From positions 1-32,298 of IMG/VR virus record IMGVR_UViG_3300031975_000128: a stretch of 32,298 nt of DNA. One strand, given 5' to 3'. The stretch's first letter is position 1; every line of letters starts with the position of its first letter. Below are positions 7,318 to 15,588 of the stretch, piece after piece. Made by a program: the position numbers and the translations under genes. The stretch comes from a virus. The notes beneath the pieces are model-generated. The model ran no database searches, was not told the DNA's origin, and worked only from the letters and a program-made list of their open reading frames with translations.

Positions 7318-7458
7318 CTCAAAATACTAGGATAATCGCAAGACCCTAGTTGACATTAGGAAAAGACTAACATCTACAAGATGTAAAACCTAGGTTTCGA
7401 CCCGCAAGGATAATCAGCCGTTTAACATTAACATAAACCAAGAAAAAAGGAGAATAGT
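7318..7458 (+). promoter_or_regulatory. Structured leader and candidate promoter of the capsid gene
   Basis: This 141-base gap is the longest between structural genes in the head region. It contains a perfect -35-like TTGACA (7350-7355), with only a weak -10 (TCTACA, 7373-7378) at 17 bases. It also holds a small perfect hairpin ACATCT-aca-AGATGT (7370-7384), a perfect 12-base palindrome AAACCTAGGTTT (7386-7397), several CTAG/TAGG units, and the octamer GGATAATC twice (7330-7337, 7408-7415), each near a CGCAAG. The capsid gene has a strong AAGGAG at 7447-7452. The layout suggests a dedicated promoter and/or an mRNA structure that raises capsid expression; which applies is not visible from sequence. 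Confidence 0.45.
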
Positions 7459-8334
7459 ATGTCTATTCAAATTACTACTTCTTTTGTAGAGCAGTATAGT
7501 TCAAATGTAACTATGCTTTCTCAACAAATGGGAAGTAAATTAAGAGGTTCTGTTGATGTGGAGACTATTAATGGTAAAAACGCTTTCTTCGATCAAGTCG
7601 GAGTTACAGCTGCTCAAATAAGAACGAGCAGACATGGCGATACACCACAAATAGACACGCCTCACAGCAGAAGAAGATTGAGCTTGGCTGATTACGAGTG
7701 GGCTGATCTTGTTGACGATGTCGATAAGGTTAGAATGCTTGTGGATCCTACAAGTTCTTACGCAAAAGCAGCAGCATCTGCTATGAACAGAAGTATTGAC
7801 GATGTAATTATTACAGCGATGAATGCGTCTGCGAATACTGGTGTAGCTGGTGGTACATCTACGGCTTTACCTTCAACGCAAAAAACAGCAACTTCAGACC
7901 AATCAGATGGTTTGACTATTGCTAAACTTTTGTCTGCGAAGAAGATCCTAGATAATAACGATGTAGATCCATCTTTAAAGAGATACATTGTTTGCGGGCC
8001 ACAACAAATATCAGATCTATTAGGTACTACACAAGTAACTTCTGGAGATTTCAATACTATAAAAGCATTGGCTCAAGGAGAAATTAATAGTTACCTTGGA
8101 TTTGAGTTTATAACATCAACAAGACTGAACATGGATGCAACTAATACTACTGACAGATTAGTTTTTGCATATACTGAAGATGCTATTAAACTTGGCATGG
8201 GAAAAGATATATCTGCAAAAATCTCTGAAAGAGCTGACAAGTCTTACTCAACACAAGTGTACTATTGTATGTCGCTAGGTGCTGTAAGAATGGAAGAGAA
8301 AAAAGTTGTTCAAATTCCTTGTCATGAAGCATAA
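7459..8334 (+). CDS. Major capsid protein
   Basis: A 291-residue protein directly after the scaffold gene and preceded by the strongest leader in the region. The N-terminal helix region (TTSFVEQYSSNVTMLSQQMGSKL) is followed by a beta-rich segment, RLSLADYEWADLVDDVDKVRML, an Ala-rich spine-type helix (SYAKAAASAMNRSIDDVIITAM), TSDGLTIAKLLSAKKILDN-like A-domain sequence, YIVCGPQQISDLLG, and GFEFITSTRL near the end. This matches HK97-fold coat proteins of podoviruses. It forms the icosahedral shell. The AGG-AGA ribosome-binding site of the next gene starts within three bases of its stop. Confidence 0.9.
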   Translation: MSIQITTSFVEQYSSNVTMLSQQMGSKLRGSVDVETINGKNAFFDQVGVTAAQIRTSRHGDTPQIDTPHSRRRLSLADYEWADLVDDVDKVRMLVDPTSSYAKAAASAMNRSIDDVIITAMNASANTGVAGGTSTALPSTQKTATSDQSDGLTIAKLLSAKKILDNNDVDPSLKRYIVCGPQQISDLLGTTQVTSGDFNTIKALAQGEINSYLGFEFITSTRLNMDATNTTDRLVFAYTEDAIKLGMGKDISAKISERADKSYSTQVYYCMSLGAVRMEEKKVVQIPCHEA

Positions 8335-8349
8335 TAGGAGAAATATAAC

Positions 8350-8841
8350 ATGGCTGTAACAACACAATTAAGTACAGAGTACACAAATGCAACAGCAACT
8401 CCTATCGTCAAAGCTGATACAACTGGAGATAAAGGTAAATTAAGAACTTTAGCTTTTACTCACAATCAGAGTGGCGCAGGGGATGCAAACTCAACTGTTA
8501 CTCTTGGCAAATTGCCAGCGGGTAAAGTTAAAATCATAGGTGCATTATCTACATTTTATTGTAACTGGACACAAGGTTCACAAACAATGGATATTGGATT
8601 TGAAGCATATACTGATCTAAATGGAGACGCAGTTACTGCTGATCCAGATGGAATGGTAGATGGTTTAGACGTTGATACTGCTGGATACTTTACAATGGAA
8701 GGTAACACCGCTGCAACTAAATTGCTTGGTGGAAACCATACATTTGAAAGTCAAGGCGGAGTTGTTATCGTTGCTAAAGCAATAAGTGCAATGGTAGATG
8801 ATGACGATCTAGCTGGTGTAATAACTTACATCGTAGATTAA
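8350..8841 (+). CDS. Candidate head decoration / minor capsid protein
   Basis: A 163-residue acidic, beta-rich protein (many T, G, A, V and D; VTLGKLPAGKVKIIGALSTF, TMDIGFEAYTD, GGVVIVAKAISAMVDD). It lies 15 bases after the capsid gene behind a good AGGAGA site, and a stable hairpin follows it. Genes in this position in marine podoviruses usually encode capsid-associated proteins, so a decoration role is inferred from position and composition; there is no diagnostic motif. Confidence 0.6.
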   Translation: MAVTTQLSTEYTNATATPIVKADTTGDKGKLRTLAFTHNQSGAGDANSTVTLGKLPAGKVKIIGALSTFYCNWTQGSQTMDIGFEAYTDLNGDAVTADPDGMVDGLDVDTAGYFTMEGNTAATKLLGGNHTFESQGGVVIVAKAISAMVDDDDLAGVITYIVD

Positions 8842-8854
8842 CACATAAAAATTT

Positions 8855-8886
8855 TAGGCGGGGAAAGCGAGAGTGGATCCCGCCTA
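8855..8886 (+). terminator. Strong hairpin after capsid genes (attenuator or mRNA-stabilising stem)
   Basis: TAGGCGGG (8855-8862) pairs perfectly with CCCGCCTA (8879-8886), extendable by wobble pairs on both sides, with a loop of about 16 bases. It is the most GC-rich stem in the area. No run of T follows, so it is not a classical intrinsic terminator; partial termination, RNase processing or 3' protection of the capsid message are more likely. Confidence 0.5.
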
Positions 8887-8892
8887 GAGTGC

Positions 8893-9096
8893 ATGACAAA
8901 AAAGATCGATAAACCAAAACTTGTATTACACTTTAAGAGTGGCAATCATATTTACCGATATGTTTTAGTTGATCGATTTAAACACGACAATAAAAACCAT
9001 AATGGTTTTGATACGAAGCAACAATTAACTGAAGCTGAAATATTTGCTTTGGTTACACCAAGAAAGTTAAGACGTAAATATATAACAAAGGAATAA
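8893..9096 (+). CDS. Small protein with YRYVLVD motif (paralogue of 26368-26655)
   Basis: A 67-residue basic protein. It contains LVLHFKSGNHIYRYVLVDRFK near the N-terminus and a helical basic C-terminus (TEAEIFALVTPRKLRRKYI). The LHF...(Y/H)xYRYVLVD segment recurs in the 95-residue protein at 26368-26655, so the two probably share a small beta-hairpin domain. I do not know its function. The ATG at 8893 lies only six bases after the hairpin described above and lacks a clear Shine-Dalgarno sequence, so its translation may depend on RNA folding. Confidence 0.6.
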   Translation: MTKKIDKPKLVLHFKSGNHIYRYVLVDRFKHDNKNHNGFDTKQQLTEAEIFALVTPRKLRRKYITKE

Positions 9097-9097
9097 A

Positions 9098-9250
9098 ATG
9101 GCTAAAGCAAAAGGTTTATACGCAAACATTCACGCAAAACGTAAAAGAATAGCAGCGGGTTCTGGAGAAAGAATGAGACGACCAGGAGCTAAAGGTGCGC
9201 CAACAGCAGCAAACTTTACACGTTCTGCAAAAACAGCAAAGAAAAAATAG
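9098..9250 (+). CDS. Small basic phage protein (50 aa, DUF6321-like)
   Basis: The protein reads MAKAKGLYANIHAKRKRIAA, then GSGERMRRPGAKGAPTAANF and a Lys/Ala-rich end. This Lys/Arg-rich pattern (GL..NI.AKRKRI.AGSGE+MR+PG.KGAPTA..F) is a very common small phage protein, which I recall as DUF6321. It could bind nucleic acid or act during assembly; the role is unknown. It starts one base after the upstream stop with AAGGA at 9088-9092, and its TAG abuts the start of the tail tube A gene. Confidence 0.75.
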   Translation: MAKAKGLYANIHAKRKRIAAGSGERMRRPGAKGAPTAANFTRSAKTAKKK

Positions 9251-9832
9251 ATGGCATCAGTAATTCAAATTTGTAATTCAGCTCTTAATCAATTAGGAGC
9301 TGGATCAATCACAGCTCTTACAGAAAATTCTAAAAACGCTAGATTGTGTAATGAAAGATATGAAACAGTTAGAGACGCTGTTTATAGATCTCATCCTTGG
9401 AATTGTTTAATTAAAAGAGTTCAATTAGCGCAAGATAGTGATACTCCAGCCTGGGGTTTTAGTTATCAATACACATTACCTTCAGATTGTTTGCGTGTAC
9501 TACAAATTAAAGATTATGATGCAGATTATAAAATTGAAGGAAGAAAATTATTAATAAACATAAGCGAAGTTTATTTACTTTATTCAGCACAAATTACCGA
9601 TGTCAATGAATTAGATGTTTTATTAAGAGAAACTATATCTGCGGGTTTAGCTTCAGATATTGCTTATGCTATTACTTCTAATCTACAAGTTGCAAAACTT
9701 ATGACAGAAAAATATGGTTTAAAATTATCAGAAGCAAGACATACAGACGCTAGCGAAGGATATAACACAGATCCAACACTAGGAAATACAGATCAAATAC
9801 TAACAGAAGATTTCTTAAACAGTAGATACTAA
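9251..9832 (+). CDS. Tail tubular protein A (T7 gp11-like)
   Basis: A 193-residue protein that begins with ICNSALNQLGAGSITAL and continues with NERYETVRDAVYRSHPWNC, YQYTLPSDCLRVL, LINISEVYLLYSAQ and LRETISAGLASDIAYAIT. This is the characteristic order of the gp11-like head-tail adaptor/tail tube A family (N.AL..LG, R..VL..HPW, Y.LP.DCLR). It forms the ring joining the portal to the tail nozzle. The length agrees with T7 gp11 (about 196 residues). It lies two bases before tail tube B. Confidence 0.92.
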   Translation: MASVIQICNSALNQLGAGSITALTENSKNARLCNERYETVRDAVYRSHPWNCLIKRVQLAQDSDTPAWGFSYQYTLPSDCLRVLQIKDYDADYKIEGRKLLINISEVYLLYSAQITDVNELDVLLRETISAGLASDIAYAITSNLQVAKLMTEKYGLKLSEARHTDASEGYNTDPTLGNTDQILTEDFLNSRY

Positions 9833-9834
9833 AT

Positions 9835-12603
9835 ATGCCTAAACAACTTTTAAGCATACCGAGCTTTACGGCTGGGGAGCTTTCATCCTCTATGGAGGGT
9901 AGAACAGACTTTGCAAAATATTTTAATGGAGCTAGTAACATTGAAAATTTTGTTGTATTGCCTCACGGGCCAGTAACTAGACGGCCAGGTACTTATTTTG
10001 TATCTGAAGTAAAAACATCTGCTAATTCTACAAGATTAATTCCATTTACATTTTCAACAACACAAACTTACGTTTTAGAATTTGGTAATCAATATATTAG
10101 ATTTTTTAAAGACGATGGCCAAATAACTGAAGGCGATAAAACTATTAGTGCAATTACTGCTGCAAATCCAGCTGTTGTTACTTCTAGTTCACATGGTTAT
10201 TCAAACGGAGATTTTGTTAATATTTCTGGTGTTGTAGGAATGACAGAAGTAAATGGTAAAACATTTAAAGTTGCAGACAAAACTACTAACACTTTTGAAT
10301 TACAAAATGTTGATGGTACAGATATTAACTCATCTGCTTTTACAGCTTACTCATCTGGCGGTGTTGCTAACAAAATTTTTCAAATAACAACTGAATATAC
10401 TACTGCACAACTATTTGATATTAAATTTGCGCAATCGGCAGATGTCATGTACCTATGCCACAATTCTCACGAAGTTATGAAACTTTCGAGAACGGGTCAT
10501 ACGTCTTGGAGTTTAGATGAAGTTGATTTTGGAACCAAGGGGCCATATTTAGATGCTAACACTACGACAACCACTTTAACACCAGCTCAATCCGCAACTG
10601 GAACTGGAGTTAATATAACAGCTAGTGCTATAACTGGAATAAATGGTGGTAATGGATTTCAAACTACAGACGTTGGCAGAATAATAAAATTTAATAGTGG
10701 CGAAGCAAAAATAACAGCTAGAACAAATACAACAGTTGTAGTTTGCACCATAACAGATGCGTTTGCTAATACCGATGCAACTGCTGCTTTTCAACTTGGT
10801 TCGTTTTCAGATACTACGGGTCATCCAGCTTGTGTTTCATTCTTTGAACAAAGATTAGTATTTGCTGCAACTAGCGATCAACCCCAAACTATGTTTTTCT
10901 CTAAATCTGGAGACTACGAAAATATGACATCGGGAACCGATGCGGATAATGCTATGATTTATACGATTGCATCTAACCAGGTTAATGCAATTAAATCTTT
11001 AAAAGCTACAAGAACTTTAATTTGCATGACAACGGGTGGCGAATACGCAGTATCATCTGGTACATCGCAAGATGCAATTACACCATCCAATATTAATATT
11101 AGAAAACAATCTAACTATGGTTCAGCGGGTGTTGATGCTTTATCAATAGGAAACGCAACTATATTTTTACAACGTGCAAAAAGAAAAGTTAGAGAGCTTG
11201 CTTATAACTTTGATACTGATGGTTATGTTGCACCAGACTTAACAATTTTGGCGGATCATATCACAGATAGTGGAGTGGTTCAAATGGATTACCAACAAGA
11301 GCCATATTCTGTTGTTTGGGCTGCAAGAACAGACGGAGTATTATCTGGTTTAACTTATAATAGATTAGAGAATGTCGTAGCCTGGCACAGACACGTTATC
11401 GGAGGTAAATCAGACACAACTAAAAATATTATACAACAACAAATTTCTTTTACATCTAATTCAACAATAGTTAGTACAACTAACAATACTATAACTTTAA
11501 CATCACACGGATTATCAACTGGCGATCCAGTTTATTATTATGCAGCTAGTAATATTATTGGTGGATTAGATAACTCTACACTTTATTACACAATAGCATC
11601 TGACAGTAACACTATTAAACTAGCAACCACAGCAGCTAACGCAACTGCGGGAACTGCTATCTCATTAACTTCAGCTCCTAGTTCAGATACCACGCAATAT
11701 ATTTATCAAGGTGTAAACATTTCATCTAATTTTATTTATTCAGAAGCTCATGGTTTTACTACTGGCGATATATTTTATTATGATAACACGGGTACATCTA
11801 TCGGTGGATTATCTGAAAATGTAAAATATTATATTGAAAAAATAGATAACAACCAATTAAAACTTTATTCTAATAAAACTTTAACAACTGTTGTTGATAT
11901 AACTTCAGCTCATACATCAGAACAAACTGATAATATTTTAACTCATTCTAAAGTAGAAAGTGTTGCAGTAATTGATGGCGATGAAGATGAAGATCAAGTT
12001 TGGTTAATAGTGCAGCGTTGGATTAACGGAGCTGTAAGACGTTATGTAGAATATTTTACACCATTTGATTTTAACGAAGATTTAACTGCGTTTCATTACC
12101 TAGATAGTGGATTAAGTTATGTGGGTGGAGACACTACAAGTTTAACTGGTTTAGATCATTTAGAAGGCGAAGTAGTAGATATTATTGGCGAAGGCTCAAC
12201 GCAAACTTCTAAAACAGTATCAAGCGGAGCTATAACATTAGCAACTGCAACTGAACAAGCTAAAGTTGGTTTATTATATTCATCTGATTTACAAACAATG
12301 AGATTAGATGAAGGTTATACAGAAACTACACAAACTAAAACAACTCGTATTTATGATCTATCTGTTAGATTTCAAAATACAGTTGGAGCTAGTGTGGGGC
12401 CAAATGCAGCAACATTAACTGCAATAGATTTTAGAGCTAGCGGCTCTGCAATGAACTTGCCTATTCCATTATTTACGGGAGATAAATCCGTTGAGTTTGA
12501 TACGGGTTACGGCACAGAAGGGTTGGTTTACATTCAACAACCACAAGCATTACCTATGACAATACTAGGAATATATCCAAGATTGGAGACAGAAAGTGTC
12601 TAA
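9835..12603 (+). CDS. Tail tubular protein B / nozzle (T7 gp12-like) with repeated beta insertions
   Basis: A 922-residue protein. The N-terminus has SIPSFTAGELSSSMEGRTDF, YFNGASNIENFVVLPHGPV and RRPGTYFV, the hallmark of tail tube B/nozzle proteins. Further motifs are HPACVSFFEQRLVFAAT, FFSKSGDYENM and GLTYNRLENVVAWHRHVIGG. Inserted in this framework are three related beta modules (DNA about 10144-10375, 11446-11690 and 11704-11930), each with an SHG(Y/L/F)xxGD core followed by a Y..YYI...N..KL strand pair; similar modules in phage tail proteins are sometimes annotated as FCCH-like. It forms the tail tube and fibre-attachment nozzle, and the insertions may be surface-exposed binding modules. 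The protein is longer than T7 gp12 (794 residues), consistent with the added modules. Confidence 0.9.
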   Translation: MPKQLLSIPSFTAGELSSSMEGRTDFAKYFNGASNIENFVVLPHGPVTRRPGTYFVSEVKTSANSTRLIPFTFSTTQTYVLEFGNQYIRFFKDDGQITEGDKTISAITAANPAVVTSSSHGYSNGDFVNISGVVGMTEVNGKTFKVADKTTNTFELQNVDGTDINSSAFTAYSSGGVANKIFQITTEYTTAQLFDIKFAQSADVMYLCHNSHEVMKLSRTGHTSWSLDEVDFGTKGPYLDANTTTTTLTPAQSATGTGVNITASAITGINGGNGFQTTDVGRIIKFNSGEAKITARTNTTVVVCTITDAFANTDATAAFQLGSFSDTTGHPACVSFFEQRLVFAATSDQPQTMFFSKSGDYENMTSGTDADNAMIYTIASNQVNAIKSLKATRTLICMTTGGEYAVSSGTSQDAITPSNINIRKQSNYGSAGVDALSIGNATIFLQRAKRKVRELAYNFDTDGYVAPDLTILADHITDSGVVQMDYQQEPYSVVWAARTDGVLSGLTYNRLENVVAWHRHVIGGKSDTTKNIIQQQISFTSNSTIVSTTNNTITLTSHGLSTGDPVYYYAASNIIGGLDNSTLYYTIASDSNTIKLATTAANATAGTAISLTSAPSSDTTQYIYQGVNISSNFIYSEAHGFTTGDIFYYDNTGTSIGGLSENVKYYIEKIDNNQLKLYSNKTLTTVVDITSAHTSEQTDNILTHSKVESVAVIDGDEDEDQVWLIVQRWINGAVRRYVEYFTPFDFNEDLTAFHYLDSGLSYVGGDTTSLTGLDHLEGEVVDIIGEGSTQTSKTVSSGAITLATATEQAKVGLLYSSDLQTMRLDEGYTETTQTKTTRIYDLSVRFQNTVGASVGPNAATLTAIDFRASGSAMNLPIPLFTGDKSVEFDTGYGTEGLVYIQQPQALPMTILGIYPRLETESV

Positions 12604-13048
12604 AGTTGATATTATTCCATTTGAAAACGAACACGCAAAATTTATTTTGGAGCAACCATTAAATTCTAAATTTTTAGAATTAAGAAACGAGCATAAAAAA
12701 TACGCTTATTTTTTAAAAGAAATTGGAATGTCGTTTACGGGTATTGTTAACAATAAACCCATTGCGGCTGGCGGAGTGTTACCACTCTGGGATGGCGTAG
12801 CCGAAGGGTGGGTGTTGGCTACAAAAGAAATAAATAACTATCCAATAACATTTGCAAGAGTTATGAAGCAAAGAACTGACATGATGATTGCAAATAATAA
12901 AATTAAAAGATTACAAACAAGTGTTAAAGCTGATTGCAATTTAGCTATTCGTTTTGCTAAATGGCTTGGTTTAAAAGAAGAAGGTTTAATGAAAAATTAT
13001 GGAGCTGATGGTTCAGATTATTACAGATATGCAAGGATTATAAAATGA
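12596..13048 (+). CDS. GNAT-fold protein, T7 gp13-like (DUF2833)
   Basis: A 150-residue protein with a GTG start at 12596 that overlaps the tail tube B stop; GGAG at 12585-12588 is well placed. It contains KPIAAGGVLPLWDGVAEGWVL, IKRLQTSVKADCNLAIRFA and WLGLKEEGLMKNYGADGSDY. This pattern (GG...LW.GVAE.W.L, then a V......A.RF...LGF..EG.+..Y) is typical of the phage DUF2833/gp13 family, which has an acetyltransferase (GNAT) fold. In T7, gp13 sits in the same position between gp12 and gp14 and helps internal core assembly. Whether it binds acetyl-CoA is not shown by the sequence. Confidence 0.8.
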   Translation: MSKVDIIPFENEHAKFILEQPLNSKFLELRNEHKKYAYFLKEIGMSFTGIVNNKPIAAGGVLPLWDGVAEGWVLATKEINNYPITFARVMKQRTDMMIANNKIKRLQTSVKADCNLAIRFAKWLGLKEEGLMKNYGADGSDYYRYARIIK

Positions 13049-13500
13049 GTTTTTTTGGAGATTTATTTGCGGGTAGAGCTGCACAAAAAGCAGCAAACTA
13101 TAATGCTAGACTTGCAGAAAATAATAAAAAAATTAAAGACATGGAAGCAAAACAGATTATGTCTGTTCATAATGATTTTAATCTTCCAAAATTTGACAAA
13201 ACAGTTGAAGAAATACAAGGCACAACAAGAGTTTCATATTTAACAAGTGGAGCTGCATTAGAAGGTACTCCAATAACTGCTCTTTATGCAAACGCATTAG
13301 AGTTAGAAACTGATAGAGATATTATGCAATTCAATGCAGAAAACGCTAGAGACACAAAAATTAACGAAGGCATTATGCTGCAAGCAGAAGCAGATCTTCA
13401 AAGATGGAGAGGTAAAGTTGCGAAAAAAGCTAGTTATTATGCAGCGGGAGCAAGTTTATTATCAACTGGAACATCAATGAAAACAGCGGGGTTCATTTAA
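13045..13500 (+). CDS. Internal virion protein, T7 gp14-like
   Basis: A 151-residue protein in the gp14 position. It starts with a small hydrophobic/Gly stretch (MSFFGDLFAGRAAQKAANYN), continues as a long helical region rich in Ala, Asn and Lys (NARLAENNKKIKDMEAKQ, YANALELETDRDIMQFNAEN), and ends with an Ala/Gly/Ser-rich hydrophobic segment (ASYYAAGASLLSTGTSMKTA) that could insert into a membrane. In T7, gp14 is ejected first and forms a channel in the outer membrane. Assignment is by position, size and composition; sequence similarity to T7 itself is not evident. The ATGA overlap with the gp13-like gene shows coupling. Confidence 0.65.
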   Translation: MSFFGDLFAGRAAQKAANYNARLAENNKKIKDMEAKQIMSVHNDFNLPKFDKTVEEIQGTTRVSYLTSGAALEGTPITALYANALELETDRDIMQFNAENARDTKINEGIMLQAEADLQRWRGKVAKKASYYAAGASLLSTGTSMKTAGFI

Positions 13501-13503
13501 TTC

Positions 13504-15588
13504 ATGGCAATAAAATTATACAAATCACAATTAACACCAACAACTGAAAGTTCTAATGTTATGAATACAAATAGAGTTAGTATGGCAGAAGCTCAATCTA
13601 TTGGTAAAGCCTGGAAAGGCATGGTTAAAGCTGGAGAAGAACTTTATATAACCCACCAAGATATTAAAACTGATAATGAAATTTTAGAAAAATCTAAAGA
13701 AGTAATGAATGGTGGAGAAAATTTTACTGGATTATCTGAAACAAGTATAAGAGCATCAGAAATGAAAGATCCAGATCTTGCTGGTAAAGTATATAACGAT
13801 GAATGGCAAAAAATATTTGATAACGTCAATGGCACATTATCAAATGGAATGGCTAAAAAGAAATTTAAAGCCTTTATGACTAAACAAAATCTTAAAGATG
13901 TTAATGCAATAAAAATTGCTTCAACAACTAATATGATTAATTCTTTAAGAACTAATAAACTAGATCAAATAGAAACTTTAAAAAAATCTGTAATTTTTGG
14001 ACACCCAACAGAAAGTAAATTAGCAGCTGAAGAATTAAAAGTTTTATTAGGAGATAAAAAAACAAAAGAAATATTTGGTAATACTTTAGAAAAAGTTGCT
14101 AAAGCAACTAATAATGAAATAGCTTTTTATGGTTATAAAAGAATGCCATATACACAAAAAGATGAAGTATTAGCAGCAGCCAAAAAAGATAAAAGAATTA
14201 CAGCTGACGATTATTTAAAATTAGAAAAACATTTTAATACAACACAAACAACAGATAATAATTTAAACAAAGATAACGTATCTAAAATGGATAGTAATTT
14301 ACAAGCTGGTATTATATTTAGTGAAGATGAATTTAATGCAGCAATAGCAATTGCCACACAAAACCAAGACGAAAAAACTTTAATTAAATTAAGACAAATG
14401 GCTACTGATGCGCCAATTATTCAAGATCTTAATACTAAAACTGTTGCTCAAATAGAAAAAAAAATTAATTTTTTTACATCTTTTAAAAATAGAGAAGGTG
14501 GTATGACAATAGCTGAAGCTAATGAGTTAAGAATATCACAAGAATATTTAGCATCGCTTACTACCTCATTAGATAAAGATCTAGTTACAACCGCAGCTGA
14601 TAAAGGTGTTATTTCAATATCTGAAATTAATTTTGAAGATATATTAAATGGTGGCGATATGACTGCGTTTATTGATGGTGCAACAAATAGAATTGCACAA
14701 GCAGAAACTGCTGCAAGTGTTTATAAAAGAGAAGTAAAATATTTAACAGCAACAGAAGCAAACACTATTAAAAATGTATTTAATAGTGCAGATACACCAG
14801 AACAATTTATAGCTTTATCAAGTGGTATAGTTAAAGCGTTTGGTGTTAAATCAGATAAAGTATTTAAACAAATTTCTAAAGACGAAAATGTTTTAGCTCA
14901 TCTTGGCGGATTAGTTTTAATGAATGATGGTGTTCCTGGAGAAAATGTAAAACTAGCAGCGGAAGGTTTAATAATTTCTAAAAACGAAAATTTAGCAAAA
15001 TTATATAAAATGTCTACAACAGATATAAGAAGCACAAATATAATTAAAAAATATTCTGAAGTGTTTGTTGGTAGTGAAGCAACATTAGATAGTACAATAG
15101 AAATGACTAACTTAATTTATGCTGCTATACTAAAAAAAGAAGGCAAAACTACTGCTAACTTTTCTAATAATTCTTATGAAAAAGCATTTGTTATGGCAGC
15201 TGGCGGTACAACAGTTGATGGTTTTCCTTTTGATAAAAAAATGGGTGGGTTTGATGAAAACACTAGAGGCACAATGGTTCATATTCCACCTTGGTTACAA
15301 AGAGGTAAGTTTGAAAATGTAATTGAAATGTTAAAAACAGATCCACAATTAGTTTTAAAAGCATCATCAAATGGTAAATTAGCAGTAGCAATGGATGGAG
15401 AAGAAGTAAATATATTTACTAATGAAGATCCATATTTTGTAAGTGTTGGTAATGGTAAATATAAAATTGCTAATGGCGATAATCCAGTAACGGGCCAAAA
15501 CCCAGAATACTTACTTAATAGTGATGGTGGATATTTTATTATTGATATTAATAAAATTAAAGCAGAAATAATTACGGGTATGCAATAA
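13504..15588 (+). CDS. Large internal virion protein (gp15-position)
   Basis: A 694-residue, almost entirely helical, Lys/Asn/Thr-rich protein between the gp14-like and RelA-domain proteins. Its order in the cluster matches T7 gp15, part of the ejected core that forms the periplasmic tunnel. I see no signal peptide and no enzymatic motif. The last about 110 residues switch to a beta-rich character (GKLAVAMDGEEVNIFTNEDP, FVSVGNGKYKIANGDNP, GGYFIIDINKIK), which may be a separate C-terminal domain. The next gene's ATG overlaps its TAA (TAATG). Confidence 0.6.
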   Translation: MAIKLYKSQLTPTTESSNVMNTNRVSMAEAQSIGKAWKGMVKAGEELYITHQDIKTDNEILEKSKEVMNGGENFTGLSETSIRASEMKDPDLAGKVYNDEWQKIFDNVNGTLSNGMAKKKFKAFMTKQNLKDVNAIKIASTTNMINSLRTNKLDQIETLKKSVIFGHPTESKLAAEELKVLLGDKKTKEIFGNTLEKVAKATNNEIAFYGYKRMPYTQKDEVLAAAKKDKRITADDYLKLEKHFNTTQTTDNNLNKDNVSKMDSNLQAGIIFSEDEFNAAIAIATQNQDEKTLIKLRQMATDAPIIQDLNTKTVAQIEKKINFFTSFKNREGGMTIAEANELRISQEYLASLTTSLDKDLVTTAADKGVISISEINFEDILNGGDMTAFIDGATNRIAQAETAASVYKREVKYLTATEANTIKNVFNSADTPEQFIALSSGIVKAFGVKSDKVFKQISKDENVLAHLGGLVLMNDGVPGENVKLAAEGLIISKNENLAKLYKMSTTDIRSTNIIKKYSEVFVGSEATLDSTIEMTNLIYAAILKKEGKTTANFSNNSYEKAFVMAAGGTTVDGFPFDKKMGGFDENTRGTMVHIPPWLQRGKFENVIEMLKTDPQLVLKASSNGKLAVAMDGEEVNIFTNEDPYFVSVGNGKYKIANGDNPVTGQNPEYLLNSDGGYFIIDINKIKAEIITGMQ

